A DNA stretch of 42,162 nucleotides, from NCBI GenBank assembly GCA_014859085.1, contig JACUUY010000006.1:1-42162 (forward strand). The letters are read 5' to 3'. The notes under the pieces were generated by a model. The model saw only the letters and a list, made by a program, of their open reading frames with translations, made no database searches and was not told the origin of the DNA. The stretch is from Caldifarciminota bacterium (lineage in GTDB: Bacteria; Hydrothermota; Tepidihabitantia; SM23-42). The translations under genes were made by a program, and so were the position numbers. Of the stretch, positions 23,775 through 31,593 are shown piece after piece; position 1 is the stretch's first letter; every line of letters begins with the position of its first letter.

Positions 23775-24485
23775 ATGCCGGATATCACGCACGTCGCGAT
23801 CATCATGGATGGGAATGGACGTTGGGCAAAGAAGCGCGGCCTGCCGCGGGTCATCGGCCACCGGCAGGGAGTGGAATCGGTCCGCGCGATCGTTAAGAAA
23901 TCAACCGAGGTCGGCGTTAAATATTTGACCATGTACACCTTTTCGACCGAGAACTGGGAACGGCCGGCCGAGGAAGTGAACACGCTCATGAACATGCTCG
24001 AAGAAATGCTGGCGAAAGAGACGCCTGAACTCCACAAGAACAATGTCCGGATCAATGCGATCGGACGCCTGGAAGGCCTGCACGATAATGCGCGCCGCGC
24101 TCTGCAGGAATCCCTTGAATTAACAAAAAACAACATCGGCCTGGTGCTGACCCTCTGCCTGAACTATGGAAGCCGTAGTGAGATCGTCGATGCGGTGAAG
24201 AAGATCCTCAGGCAGGACCGCGAAGCGCGCATCGATCTTGCCAATTTCGGCGAGAACGAATTCGCCGGGTACCTCTACGACCCGGCGCTGCCCGAGCCCG
24301 ACCTCCTGATCCGCACTGGCGCCACGAAACGTGAGCGGATATCCAATTTCCTGCTCTGGCAGATCGCATATACCGAGGTCTATTTTACCGAAACCCTCTG
24401 GCCCGATTTCCGCGAGAAAGAGTACCTCAAGGCCATCGATTCGTTCAAGAAAAGGGAGCGCCTCTTTGGCCGCGTCCAACCTTAA
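23775..24485 (+). CDS. uppS: Undecaprenyl diphosphate synthase (cis-prenyltransferase)
   Basis: The protein has 236 residues with every cis-prenyltransferase signature: IIMDGNGRWAKKR (catalytic Asp12), GHRQGVESVRAIV, LTMYTFSTENWERP, LTLCLNYGSRSEIVDA, and the C-terminal LLIRTGATKRERISNFLLWQIAYTEVYF with the RxG and E residues for diphosphate and magnesium. The usual RTSGExR is written RTGATKR. The enzyme builds the C55 lipid carrier for peptidoglycan and surface glycans. It opens the operon uppS-cdsA-rarA-flavoprotein and its predicted message is leaderless. Confidence 0.95.
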   Translation: MPDITHVAIIMDGNGRWAKKRGLPRVIGHRQGVESVRAIVKKSTEVGVKYLTMYTFSTENWERPAEEVNTLMNMLEEMLAKETPELHKNNVRINAIGRLEGLHDNARRALQESLELTKNNIGLVLTLCLNYGSRSEIVDAVKKILRQDREARIDLANFGENEFAGYLYDPALPEPDLLIRTGATKRERISNFLLWQIAYTEVYFTETLWPDFREKEYLKAIDSFKKRERLFGRVQP

Positions 24486-25269
24486 GAAGCGAACCCTGAC
24501 CGGCCTGATTCTAATGGTCACGCTCGTGGTCTTCATCTGGCTGGACCGTATCATCCTGCCCATTTTCATGCTCACGTTCGTGACCTTTGCCAGCAACGAG
24601 TATTTCAGGTTCTGGCACCGCAAGGACGTCTACCCCCATACCCTGGCCGTGCTCTTCCCGATCTACGCGATCACGCTCCTTATTTACTACGAAACACCGC
24701 TTCTTCTCCCGATGTTCATCCTCTTCATCTTTGTCTGCTTGCTCTCGATCATGCGCTACCCGGGTTCGCGCCGCACCCATAATTTTCTCACCGAGATCGC
24801 GGCGGGTTTTCTGGGGTCGGTCTACCTCTCGATCCTGCCGGTCACGATCGTCCTGCTGCGCAAGATCAGCTTCACGATCTGCCTGATGCCCTTTATCCTT
24901 ACATGGCTGTACGACACATTCGCCTATTTTGCCGGCAGCGCGCTCGGACAACACGGGCTGGCGCCCAAACTCAGCCCGAAGAAGACCTGGGAAGGGACGA
25001 TTCTCGCCCTGCCTCTGACCCTCCCGTTTACACTGCTCCTGAGCCGGTTATGGTATCCGGATTTCAGCGTGATCGATGGTATCTGGATCACGGCCGGCAT
25101 CGGCGTGCTCGGCACGCTGGGCGACCTCTTCGAATCCGGGATGAAGCGCGAGGTCGGGCTCAAGGACTCCTCCGGTGTCTTCCCGGGCCACGGCGGTTTT
25201 CTCGACCGCATCGACTCGCTCATTTTCAGCGTCCCCTTCTTCTATATGTATTTGATCACGATGCGATGA
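24466..25269 (+). CDS. cdsA: Phosphatidate cytidylyltransferase (CDP-diglyceride synthase)
   Basis: The protein has 267 residues from TTG 24466, chosen because AAGGGAG lies 7 nt upstream and the residues before it read an unrelated frame within uppS. About eight membrane helices are visible, and the C-terminal signature KREVGLKDSSGVFPGHGGFLDRIDS is intact (described with its Lys, Asp, Pro-Gly-His and Asp-Arg residues). The enzyme makes CDP-diacylglycerol from phosphatidate and CTP. The uppS-cdsA order is very common in bacteria. It overlaps uppS by 20 bp and rarA by 4 bp. Confidence 0.92.
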   Translation: MAASNLKKRTLTGLILMVTLVVFIWLDRIILPIFMLTFVTFASNEYFRFWHRKDVYPHTLAVLFPIYAITLLIYYETPLLLPMFILFIFVCLLSIMRYPGSRRTHNFLTEIAAGFLGSVYLSILPVTIVLLRKISFTICLMPFILTWLYDTFAYFAGSALGQHGLAPKLSPKKTWEGTILALPLTLPFTLLLSRLWYPDFSVIDGIWITAGIGVLGTLGDLFESGMKREVGLKDSSGVFPGHGGFLDRIDSLIFSVPFFYMYLITMR

Positions 25270-26474
25270 CCGGAAAAACACCACTCGCCGACCGCGTGCG
25301 CCCTGAGCGATTCGAGGATATCCTCGGCCAGGAGCATCTGCTCGGCACGGGCCGGCCCATACGGCGCCAGGTCGAAGAGAAGAGCCTCTTCTCGATGGTC
25401 TTGTTCGGTCCGCCGGGCAGCGGCAAGACCACAATCGCACAGCTCCTGGCAAGCAATATCTCGGCTGATTTCGTCTCGTTTTCCGCCGCCACGAGCGGCA
25501 TCGTCGAAATAAGGAAGTTCATGGAGCAGGCGGCCCAGCGCAAGAAGCTGTACAACCGCGACACCGTCATCTTCATCGACGAGATCCACCGCTTCAACCG
25601 CGCGCAGCAGGACGCATTCCTGCCGTACCTGGAAAAAGGCACGATCACGCTCATCGGCGCGACCACGGAAAACCCCTCGTTTGAGTTGAACTCAAGCCTC
25701 GTCTCCCGGGTGAAGGTATATATGCTACACCCGCTCTCCATCGAGCATATCAAGGCGGTGCTCACGAAAGCGATCGGTTCGGAAAAGGGGCTCGGCGGCA
25801 AGTCGTCGATCGACGACCAGGCGCTCGACTTTATCGCGAACATCGCGGACGGCGATGCCCGTGTTGCCCTGAACGCGCTCGAACTGGCCAGCATGGCATC
25901 GGACAGTGCCATAGTCGACCTGAAGACGGTCGAACAGGTGGTCCAGCGCAAAGCCCTGCGCTATGACAAGGCCGGCGAAGAACACTACAACCTTATCTCG
26001 GCCCTGCACAAATCACTGCGCGGTTCAGATGCCGATGCGGCTCTCTACTGGCTGGCGCGCATGCTCGAAGCCGGCGAAGACCCGTTGTACATTGCCCGCA
26101 GACTGGTGCGCTTCGCGGTCGAAGATGTCGGCATGGCCGATCCCCAGGCGCTGCTCATTGCGATCGCGGCCCGGGACGCGATCGATTTCATCGGCCGGCC
26201 TGAAGGTGACCTCGCGCTGGCCGAATGCGCGGTCTATCTGGCGCGCGCGGCCAAGAACAACCGGCTCTATGTCGCCTATGAGGCGGCCAAGAAGGACGCA
26301 CTCGAGACCCTGGCCGAGCCCGTCCCCCTGCACATCCGCAACGCGCCCACGCGCCTGATGAAAGAGCTCGGCTACGCAGAGGGATACAAGTACCCGCACG
26401 ACTTTCCGGACGCCCGGGTCGACCAGGACTACCGGCCCAAGAAACTGCAGGGCAAGAAGTACCTCAAAGAATAA
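25266..26474 (+). CDS. rarA: Replication-associated recombination protein A (RarA/MgsA AAA+ ATPase)
   Basis: The protein has 402 residues. LADRVRPERFEDILGQEHLLG is the family start, then Walker A GPPGSGKT (48-55), Walker B VIFIDEIHRFNRAQQDAFLP, sensor I IGATTENPSFELNSSLVSR and the C-terminal MgsA block (FHKSLRGSDADAALYWLARM-type, EDPLYIARRLVRFAVEDVG, PHDFP). RarA acts at stalled replication forks. The ATG at 25266 forms ATGA with the cdsA stop; the long in-frame extension before it is the antiphase reading of cdsA and was excluded. Confidence 0.95.
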   Translation: MTGKTPLADRVRPERFEDILGQEHLLGTGRPIRRQVEEKSLFSMVLFGPPGSGKTTIAQLLASNISADFVSFSAATSGIVEIRKFMEQAAQRKKLYNRDTVIFIDEIHRFNRAQQDAFLPYLEKGTITLIGATTENPSFELNSSLVSRVKVYMLHPLSIEHIKAVLTKAIGSEKGLGGKSSIDDQALDFIANIADGDARVALNALELASMASDSAIVDLKTVEQVVQRKALRYDKAGEEHYNLISALHKSLRGSDADAALYWLARMLEAGEDPLYIARRLVRFAVEDVGMADPQALLIAIAARDAIDFIGRPEGDLALAECAVYLARAAKNNRLYVAYEAAKKDALETLAEPVPLHIRNAPTRLMKELGYAEGYKYPHDFPDARVDQDYRPKKLQGKKYLKE

Positions 26475-26478
26475 CCCC

Positions 26479-27627
26479 GTGTCCGCGAAACAGAGATTTG
26501 ACGTGGTTGTGGTTGGCGCCGGTCCGGCCGGCGCCTGTGCCGCCGCGGCCGCGGCCGAGAACGGCGTTTCTGTGCTGCTGCTCGAGGAACATGCCGAGGT
26601 CGGCGTGCCCCTGGCCTGCGCCGAAGGATTGTCGCGGAGCACGATCCAGGGATACCTCGAGGTCCAGCCCGGCTGGGTGGCGCGATCCCTATCCGGCTCG
26701 ATCGTCAGAAGCCCCCGGGGCCGTGAATTCACGATCGAATATCCGAATGTCGGCTGGGTCATGGACCGGAAAGTATTCGACCCGGCGCTTGCTGAACGGG
26801 CTCAGCAAAGGGGCGCGGTCGTCAAGCTATCTTGCCGGGCAACCGGGATCGAGGATAATGAGATTTCTGTTGAAGAAAACGGCAAGACGGTCAGGTATCA
26901 ATGGAAATACCTGATCGGTGCCGACGGGGTCGCGACGCATGTCGGGTCCTGGATGGACATTGATACGCGGCTTGGACCGGCTCAGATCGAAATATGCGCG
27001 CAATACCTGCTCAGCAATATCATGATCGACGCCGATCGCGCCTATCTCATATTCGGCCGCAAGTACGCGCCGGGCGGCTATGCCTGGATATTCCCCAAAT
27101 CGGCGACCTCGGCGAATGTCGGGCTCGGCCTGTCGCCGGTCAAAACAAAAGAGAAGCCGAAAACGCTCCTTGACCACTGGGTAATGGAAGAATTCCCGGC
27201 CGCGAAGATCGAAGAACGGGTCTTCAGCGGCGTCCCGGCAAAACGGCTGAAGCGGTTTTCAGGCAGTAATTTCTGCCTGGTCGGCGACGCGGCACGCTTT
27301 ACCGATCCCCTGAGCGGCGCCGGCATTGCTAACGCCATCAAGTCCGGGACCATTGCCGGCCGCAACGCGGCGAGGGTAATCAGGGGCCAGAAGCACGATC
27401 TGGAAAACGAAATAAAGAAAGAGATCCTCGATGAACTCGACTGGCATTACCGTGTGCGCAACGTCTATCTAAGACTTGATGATGAGAAATTCGAGGACAT
27501 ATTCCGGGTCGCCGAAAAGATATTCCACGGCAGCATCATTACCGATATTAATACGCGGCGCCTCGTGAAACAGATCCTCCTTTACTCACCGCACCTGCTG
27601 AAAGTGGGTTTCCGGCTGCTGTTTTAG
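26479..27627 (+). CDS. Geranylgeranyl reductase-family FAD-dependent oxidoreductase
   Basis: The protein has 382 residues, started at GTG 26479, four bases after the rarA stop. FAD binding is shown by VVVVGAGPAGACAAAAA (about 9-25), the family motif ACAEGLSRS, the GADGVATHVG block and FCLVGDAARFTDPLSGAGIANAI near 275. The PxxYxWxFP-like signature appears as PGGYAWIFPKS. Members saturate prenyl chains of archaeal lipids, chlorophyll or quinones; bacterial homologues act on uncertain isoprenoids. Its place in an operon starting with uppS fits a polyprenyl-type substrate, but this is inference. Confidence 0.87.
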   Translation: MSAKQRFDVVVVGAGPAGACAAAAAAENGVSVLLLEEHAEVGVPLACAEGLSRSTIQGYLEVQPGWVARSLSGSIVRSPRGREFTIEYPNVGWVMDRKVFDPALAERAQQRGAVVKLSCRATGIEDNEISVEENGKTVRYQWKYLIGADGVATHVGSWMDIDTRLGPAQIEICAQYLLSNIMIDADRAYLIFGRKYAPGGYAWIFPKSATSANVGLGLSPVKTKEKPKTLLDHWVMEEFPAAKIEERVFSGVPAKRLKRFSGSNFCLVGDAARFTDPLSGAGIANAIKSGTIAGRNAARVIRGQKHDLENEIKKEILDELDWHYRVRNVYLRLDDEKFEDIFRVAEKIFHGSIITDINTRRLVKQILLYSPHLLKVGFRLLF

Positions 27628-27651
27628 TTTCGAACCTGTAGTAACTGCCCT

Positions 27652-27668
27652 ATCCGCTCAAAGCGGAT
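27652..27668. terminator. Hairpin between convergent genes
   Basis: ATCCGC and GCGGAT pair around TCAAA between the flavoprotein stop and the convergent small secreted-protein stop. There is no T-run on either strand, so its role as a bidirectional terminator is uncertain. Confidence 0.3.
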
Positions 27669-27674
27669 CAACTT

Positions 27675-28052
27675 CTATTTCTTCTTTTCCGGCTGTTTTT
27701 CTTCCCTCGACGGTGCCTCGCCCGGTTTCTTCTCTGGCGGCGCAGGTTCTTTGCGGCCGAAGAGATCCTTGTGCCGCGACTTTCTCGTCTTTATGCTCTG
27801 GAAATCATCCTCGCGCCGGTCATTGACGCCGTCCGAATTCTTGTCTTGGAACTGGTCACGCTGCTTTTCTTTGCTCTGGACAGTGGTCCGGCTTTCCTGC
27901 CTCACCGCCGGCGAGCTGCTGCGCGGCTCGAGCCTCTTCGCTTCATTACTCGTGTCTGATTTCTCGTTTACTGCCGCATTCGACTGACGCGGCACCTGCT
28001 CGATCGCGAGCAGGAAACTCGCCATGAATAGAACTAAAATAAATCTCTTCAT
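27675..28052 (-). CDS. Small secreted charged protein with a DxNxDGxND motif
   Basis: The protein has 125 residues. An N-terminal signal peptide (MKRFILVLFMASFLLA) is followed by a low-complexity polar region, a single calcium-loop-like motif DKNSDGVNDRRED (about 71-83), and a Lys/Glu/Pro-rich tail ending EEKQPEKKK. DxNxDGxND loops resemble thrombospondin type 3 or dockerin calcium sites; one copy alone is weak evidence of binding. It has its own promoter and a GAGGT site 7 nt from the ATG. No family is recognised. Confidence 0.65.
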   Translation of the reverse strand: MKRFILVLFMASFLLAIEQVPRQSNAAVNEKSDTSNEAKRLEPRSSSPAVRQESRTTVQSKEKQRDQFQDKNSDGVNDRREDDFQSIKTRKSRHKDLFGRKEPAPPEKKPGEAPSREEKQPEKKK

Positions 28053-28067
28053 CTCATACCTCGCATG

Positions 28068-28095
28068 ATTATAAGTGAATAAACTATCATGTCAA
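28068..28095 (-). promoter_or_regulatory. Promoter of the small secreted charged protein
   Basis: Minus strand TTGACA, 16-bp spacer, TATAAT. Fifteen nt separate the -10 box from the ATG, and they include GAGGT, so this is a short-leader, Shine-Dalgarno message. Confidence 0.8.
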
Positions 28096-28101
28096 CCCTG
28101 T

Positions 28102-28713
28102 TCACAACCGGACAAAAACCTTGCGCTTCTCACCGGGTTCAAGACTGACGCTGCGCTTCAGAGAACGGAACCCCGCTCTCTTCATCTCGACGACATATTC
28201 ACCCGGCTTGAGCACGATCGCCCGCGGTGTTTCGCCGACATACTCTCTTGAACCAGATGCTTTTTCGGTGATGTATATCCGGCAATTGCGCGGTTCGGAA
28301 ACGATTATCAGTTCTGCCGGCTCTGACTCCTTGATCTGAATGTCAAGGAATGCGGTCACGATATCCGGACCTTCGTCGTGCAATTCCGGCAGCCGTTGGG
28401 TCGACGCAACGCAGATGATCGTCTCGGTGCCGGCCGGACCGCTCACCCGGTAGTCGTAGTCCGCGTCATCGGGCGGCAGCTGATAGGTCTGCCCGCCCCG
28501 GATCCAGCCATCGTCCCCCTGTGGGGGGAAGAGTCGAGTGACTCCTCCCCCCTGCTCAACATTGTACACGGCAAGATAACACGCTCGATCCGCTTTGAAA
28601 TAGATGGTCAGCACCTCGCCCGGATAATAGACCGCGTTGTCACGGTCGGTCCAGAGCGAGATCTCGAGCGCGCTGCCGGCCGAAACCAGCGACAGAAGGA
28701 GCGCGAACACCAC
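28102..28713 (-). CDS. DUF4384 and PEGA-domain secreted protein
   Basis: The protein has 203 residues from GTG 28713, two bases past the stop of the preceding gene; a second GTG follows directly. A signal peptide (about 1-16) precedes a DUF4384-like domain (about 18-110; YYPGEVLTIYFKADRACYLAVYNV, LFPPQGDDGWI) and a PEGA domain (about 135-203; ELIIVSEPRNCRIYITEK, PRAIVLKPGEYVVEMKRAGF). DUF4384 is common in putative regulatory or surface proteins and PEGA in surface-layer-like proteins. It is probably periplasmic or surface exposed and co-expressed with the Tyr/Trp-rich protein before it. Confidence 0.78.
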   Translation of the reverse strand: MVFALLLSLVSAGSALEISLWTDRDNAVYYPGEVLTIYFKADRACYLAVYNVEQGGGVTRLFPPQGDDGWIRGGQTYQLPPDDADYDYRVSGPAGTETIICVASTQRLPELHDEGPDIVTAFLDIQIKESEPAELIIVSEPRNCRIYITEKASGSREYVGETPRAIVLKPGEYVVEMKRAGFRSLKRSVSLEPGEKRKVFVRL

Positions 28714-28715
28714 GG

Positions 28716-29897
28716 TTACCTCTCAGTCCCGGGTGCGCGTGAATTAGGATCATCCGGCGCGCGCTCGCGAGTTTCAACCGGGTTTCGCTGGAGCTGTCTT
28801 GCCGGCGCAGGCGGGTTCCTTTTTTCGCCGCCTTCGTGCTTCTCGCTCTCGACCTGTGCCTTGCCGGCTCCGGGAGTCGTCTTCTCACTGTCACCTGGCC
28901 GCTGCACGCCTTGTGACGGAGCGGTTGTCTGGCCCGGCCGTCCGGGCTCCACGCGGCTGGACGAGCGGTTCGCAGAAGAAGGAGCTGTATTGGCACGGCC
29001 GGTCGATTCGTTCTTGTCTTGTTTCTGGATGCGCGACGTGCTGGTTCCGGACTCGGCCGGACGGGACGGCGCGGTTGTGGCGCGGCTGTTCGGCGCGTTC
29101 TTATCTTCTTTCTGGATGCGCGACGCGCCGGTTCCGGACTCGGCCGGACGGGACGGCGTCTCGATGCGTGATTGCTCGTTGCGGCTGGCCACGGGCTGGC
29201 TCGAGCGCGCGGGCTGGGACATGCGCACCGGGTTCTCAGTACTCGTCCAGGCGATCGGTTTCTCTCGATTTACCAGCTGATTGATGTCGATCGCCCGGCT
29301 CTCTATGCCGTGTTCCCGGTTCTTCGTCGCGATCTCATGGTTGACCTGTTTGACATACTTCGTGCGCATCTGTTCGAGGTTGCCGCTGCGGTGCTCGCGT
29401 TCGACGCGGGCATAGAGTTCCGGATCGTTCTGCCGCACAAGGGTCATGACTGTATTTTCCCGGTAAGGCAGGTTAACCTCGCGCGGCGGTTTATCCGGGA
29501 GATAGATGCCCTGGGTTCTTGCCTTGACCCGCAGCACGGCGTACGAGTATGGCAGGCGGTACCTTACATACTGGCCGTAACGCGGCCTGTACCACCACGT
29601 GCCGTGATCGTACCAAACAACATAGAATCCGGCATAGAAGAAATCCCAGTGGAAGCGATGGCACCAATAACACCGTGCCCAGTACCAATCCCACCACCAC
29701 GGATACCACCACACAAAGCGGACGCAGTAGTATCCATACGGCATGTAGACCCAGTAGCCGTCATACCAGTAGTCGCTGTACCAGTACTCGTCGTAGTATC
29801 CGGGATCGTAATCATAGCCGTAGTAGACAAAATTCGTATTGTCGGCAAACACCGGTACAACGGCAAGGGTCAGCAGTACGAATAACAGACGTTTCAT
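28716..29897 (-). CDS. Secreted Tyr/Trp-rich protein with internal Ser/Arg/Pro-rich repeats
   Basis: The protein has 393 residues. After a signal peptide (MKRLLFVLLTLAVVPVFA) comes a strikingly aromatic region (about 20-125) packed with YWY, WWYPWWWDWYW and similar runs plus several Cys (YCVRF, RCYWCHRF). Residues 130-230 are an ordinary charged helical stretch, and 230-393 are low-complexity, holding a repeated module SRPAESGT-x-x-SRIQK-x-DKN at about 248-270 and 278-300. No family is recognised; YXWGXW-type proteins share the aromatic bias but not the motif. AAGGAGG precedes the ATG, and it follows the FnIII lipoprotein stop by one base. Confidence 0.75.
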   Translation of the reverse strand: MKRLLFVLLTLAVVPVFADNTNFVYYGYDYDPGYYDEYWYSDYWYDGYWVYMPYGYYCVRFVWWYPWWWDWYWARCYWCHRFHWDFFYAGFYVVWYDHGTWWYRPRYGQYVRYRLPYSYAVLRVKARTQGIYLPDKPPREVNLPYRENTVMTLVRQNDPELYARVEREHRSGNLEQMRTKYVKQVNHEIATKNREHGIESRAIDINQLVNREKPIAWTSTENPVRMSQPARSSQPVASRNEQSRIETPSRPAESGTGASRIQKEDKNAPNSRATTAPSRPAESGTSTSRIQKQDKNESTGRANTAPSSANRSSSRVEPGRPGQTTAPSQGVQRPGDSEKTTPGAGKAQVESEKHEGGEKRNPPAPARQLQRNPVETRERAPDDPNSRAPGTER

Positions 29898-29898
29898 G

Positions 29899-30690
29899 TT
29901 AGCCTCCTTGATGCTCTACTGTCTGAACCGTCATCAACTCCGGGTTACCAGGATCGATCTGATAAGCCCAGTCAAAGATCACCGAGACCGAACCCAGGGC
30001 CGTCACGCGGAACTTCGCATAATGGTTGTCCCACGTGTGCATGATATAGGTATGCCCCGGTATCGCCTCAACCCGGCCGGTCTGCGACCAGCCCTGTTGC
30101 GGCGCATAGGTTATCTCATCGAGCGACGAAGTGTAGCCGAAATCCTGGATCAGACCGGCCGGATGGCCGACCCGGAAGTAGTAAGCCTGGATATTGCCAT
30201 CATACCCGAAGTAGAAATCGCACGTCGGGTTGTCGTATGCTACAATATTGTAGGCGCTGAACTTCCAGCCGGCAAAATCGGGATACGTTGTATAGACAAA
30301 TATCTGCGCGCCGTAGCCCTCGGGCCGCGGCGTGTCGTAGACGATCTCATAGGAGAACTCGCTCTCGTTGCCCGCGTGGTCGAAGGCGGTTACCGCATAG
30401 TAATAGGTCTGGCCGTTGATCAGGCCATAGTCGAGAAAGTAATCGAGATTCGTTTCCGCGATCTCGTAGTAGAGGCCGAGCGGCTGGAGGCTGCGGTAAA
30501 TGCGGTATCCGGCAAGGTCGTGTTCGGTGTTCTCGTACCACACGAGCAGGACTTCGCCGTCGCCGGTTATGGACCGCAAACCCCTGGGCACTGCGGGCGG
30601 TTCGCTGTCACGGCCCTCAAGGCAGCAGCCAGCCATGCCCACGAGGATTGCGAGGATTGTCAGATTGAGAAGGACTCTTATTCTTTTCAT
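29899..30690 (-). CDS. Fibronectin type III-domain lipoprotein
   Basis: The protein has 263 residues. A lipobox GMAGC (Cys22) ends the signal sequence. One FnIII domain (about 31-115) reads PPAVPRGLRSITGDGEVLLVWYE, AGYRIYRS, YYYAVTAFDHAGNESEFS. The remaining 140 residues form an unrecognised beta-rich, aromatic region (FYFGYDGNIQAYYFRVGHP, IMHTWDNHYAKFRV). GAGGTGAT lies 5 nt ahead of the ATG. As the first gene of the cluster it should anchor the later secreted proteins in or near the outer face of a membrane. Confidence 0.8.
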   Translation of the reverse strand: MKRIRVLLNLTILAILVGMAGCCLEGRDSEPPAVPRGLRSITGDGEVLLVWYENTEHDLAGYRIYRSLQPLGLYYEIAETNLDYFLDYGLINGQTYYYAVTAFDHAGNESEFSYEIVYDTPRPEGYGAQIFVYTTYPDFAGWKFSAYNIVAYDNPTCDFYFGYDGNIQAYYFRVGHPAGLIQDFGYTSSLDEITYAPQQGWSQTGRVEAIPGHTYIMHTWDNHYAKFRVTALGSVSVIFDWAYQIDPGNPELMTVQTVEHQGG

Positions 30691-30808
30691 GTCATCACCT
30701 CTGCCCCATATGATTGCATAATGCGTGCCAGGCAGAATTACTGAAATTACGGGCTAAATTGTGACATCACTGCACAAATCCTGTACCCTCCGCACAAAAA
30801 TTGTGCAC

Positions 30809-30948
30809 GGGGACAGGCATAAACTTATAAACTTTTGCCGTTCGTATATCCATCAGTCAATGTCTCTGGATCTTGTATTATTTGAGGACTACGGTTGAAC
30901 GAATATCCACCGCGGGGATCAGAAGTTTAGAAGTTTATGCCTGTCCCC
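30809..30948. mobile_element. 140-bp MITE-like element with 26-bp inverted repeats
   Basis: Left arm 30809-30834 (GGGGACAGGCATAAACTT followed by ATAAACTT) and right arm 30923-30948 are reverse complements with one mismatch in 26. About 88 bp lie between them without an ORF. The right end is 6 bp from the stop codon of the gene at 30955. Repeats of this GGGGACAGGC type are common in unclassified genomes, often linked to Y1 (REP-type) transposases; no such gene is in the window. Confidence 0.7.
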
Positions 30949-30954
30949 CGGGGG

Positions 30955-31593
30955 TTAGCGGAGGCCGAAGACCTGGAGCAGGAAAGTAAGGCGGCCGATG
31001 AGGAGCGAGATCCTTGCCATGACCGTGTAGCCGAACGACGCGCCGAACCCGATCATGAGAAAGACAATACCGATCTTCGAACCGACTTTGAGCGCGCCCT
31101 TGTGCTCGCGCGAAAAGTAGAAATAGAGCAGGGCGCAGATCACGCCGACGAGGATGACGATATTGTTGATCGATTGCCCGACCGTCTCGGCGGTCGTAGC
31201 GCCGATCGAGACCACGGGCAAGAGCGTGGCCTGGATCTGCGGAATGATATAGCCCTGGACCTGGGCCGTAAGCGCCAGGCCGGCCGCGATGCCGACCGTG
31301 AATGATATCGGCCACCTTGAAACCCATGCCGCGGCCGGGAACCACCGCGCCATCATCATGAGCCCGAAGACCGCGGGGATGACGAGCAACCATTTCTCAA
31401 TACCGACCTGGCGCAGGAACTCGTCGACGAGCATCGGCTGTACATCAAAGGCCCAGATGTAGATCACCCAGTAGCCGGCCGAAACGCCGACAAAGAGGTG
31501 TTCGGCGAATTTGTAGAACGGATTGTCCCGGTACAAGAAGGAAAGAATGGCGATGGTCAGGCCGGCCGCGATCCACGTGCCGAGCAGGTTCAC
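30955..31593 (-). CDS. Multi-pass membrane protein, last gene of the DUF6754-type operon
   Basis: The protein has 212 residues from GTG 31593, which overlaps the previous stop as GTGA and has AGGAGG 5 nt before it; the longer reading upstream is an out-of-phase shadow of the neighbouring gene. About six hydrophobic helices are visible: GTWIAAGLTIAILSFL, HLFVGVSAGYWVIYIW, WLLVIPAVFGLMM, ISFTVGIAAGLAL, NIVILVGVICALLYFYF and IGIVFLMIGFGASFG. Conserved-looking YRDNPFYKFAEHLFVG opens the second helix. No family is recognised. Its junctions imply strict co-expression with the genes before it. Confidence 0.75.
   Translation of the reverse strand: MNLLGTWIAAGLTIAILSFLYRDNPFYKFAEHLFVGVSAGYWVIYIWAFDVQPMLVDEFLRQVGIEKWLLVIPAVFGLMMMARWFPAAAWVSRWPISFTVGIAAGLALTAQVQGYIIPQIQATLLPVVSIGATTAETVGQSINNIVILVGVICALLYFYFSREHKGALKVGSKIGIVFLMIGFGASFGYTVMARISLLIGRLTFLLQVFGLR

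Noticed and set aside
24903-25265. N-terminal extension of RarA
   Set aside because: It reads the cdsA sequence in another frame; the RarA family start (LADRVRPERFEDILGQ) fits ATG 25266 with an ATGA overlap.
28509-28549. C-rich/G-rich hairpin inside the DUF4384 gene
   Set aside because: It encodes part of the conserved LFPPQGDDGW region in frame; no evidence for a separate element.
30751-30767. CRP-like site TGTGACATCACTGCACA upstream of the FnIII lipoprotein
   Set aside because: Only a partial match to TGTGA-N6-TCACA and no promoter could be placed beside it; likely chance.
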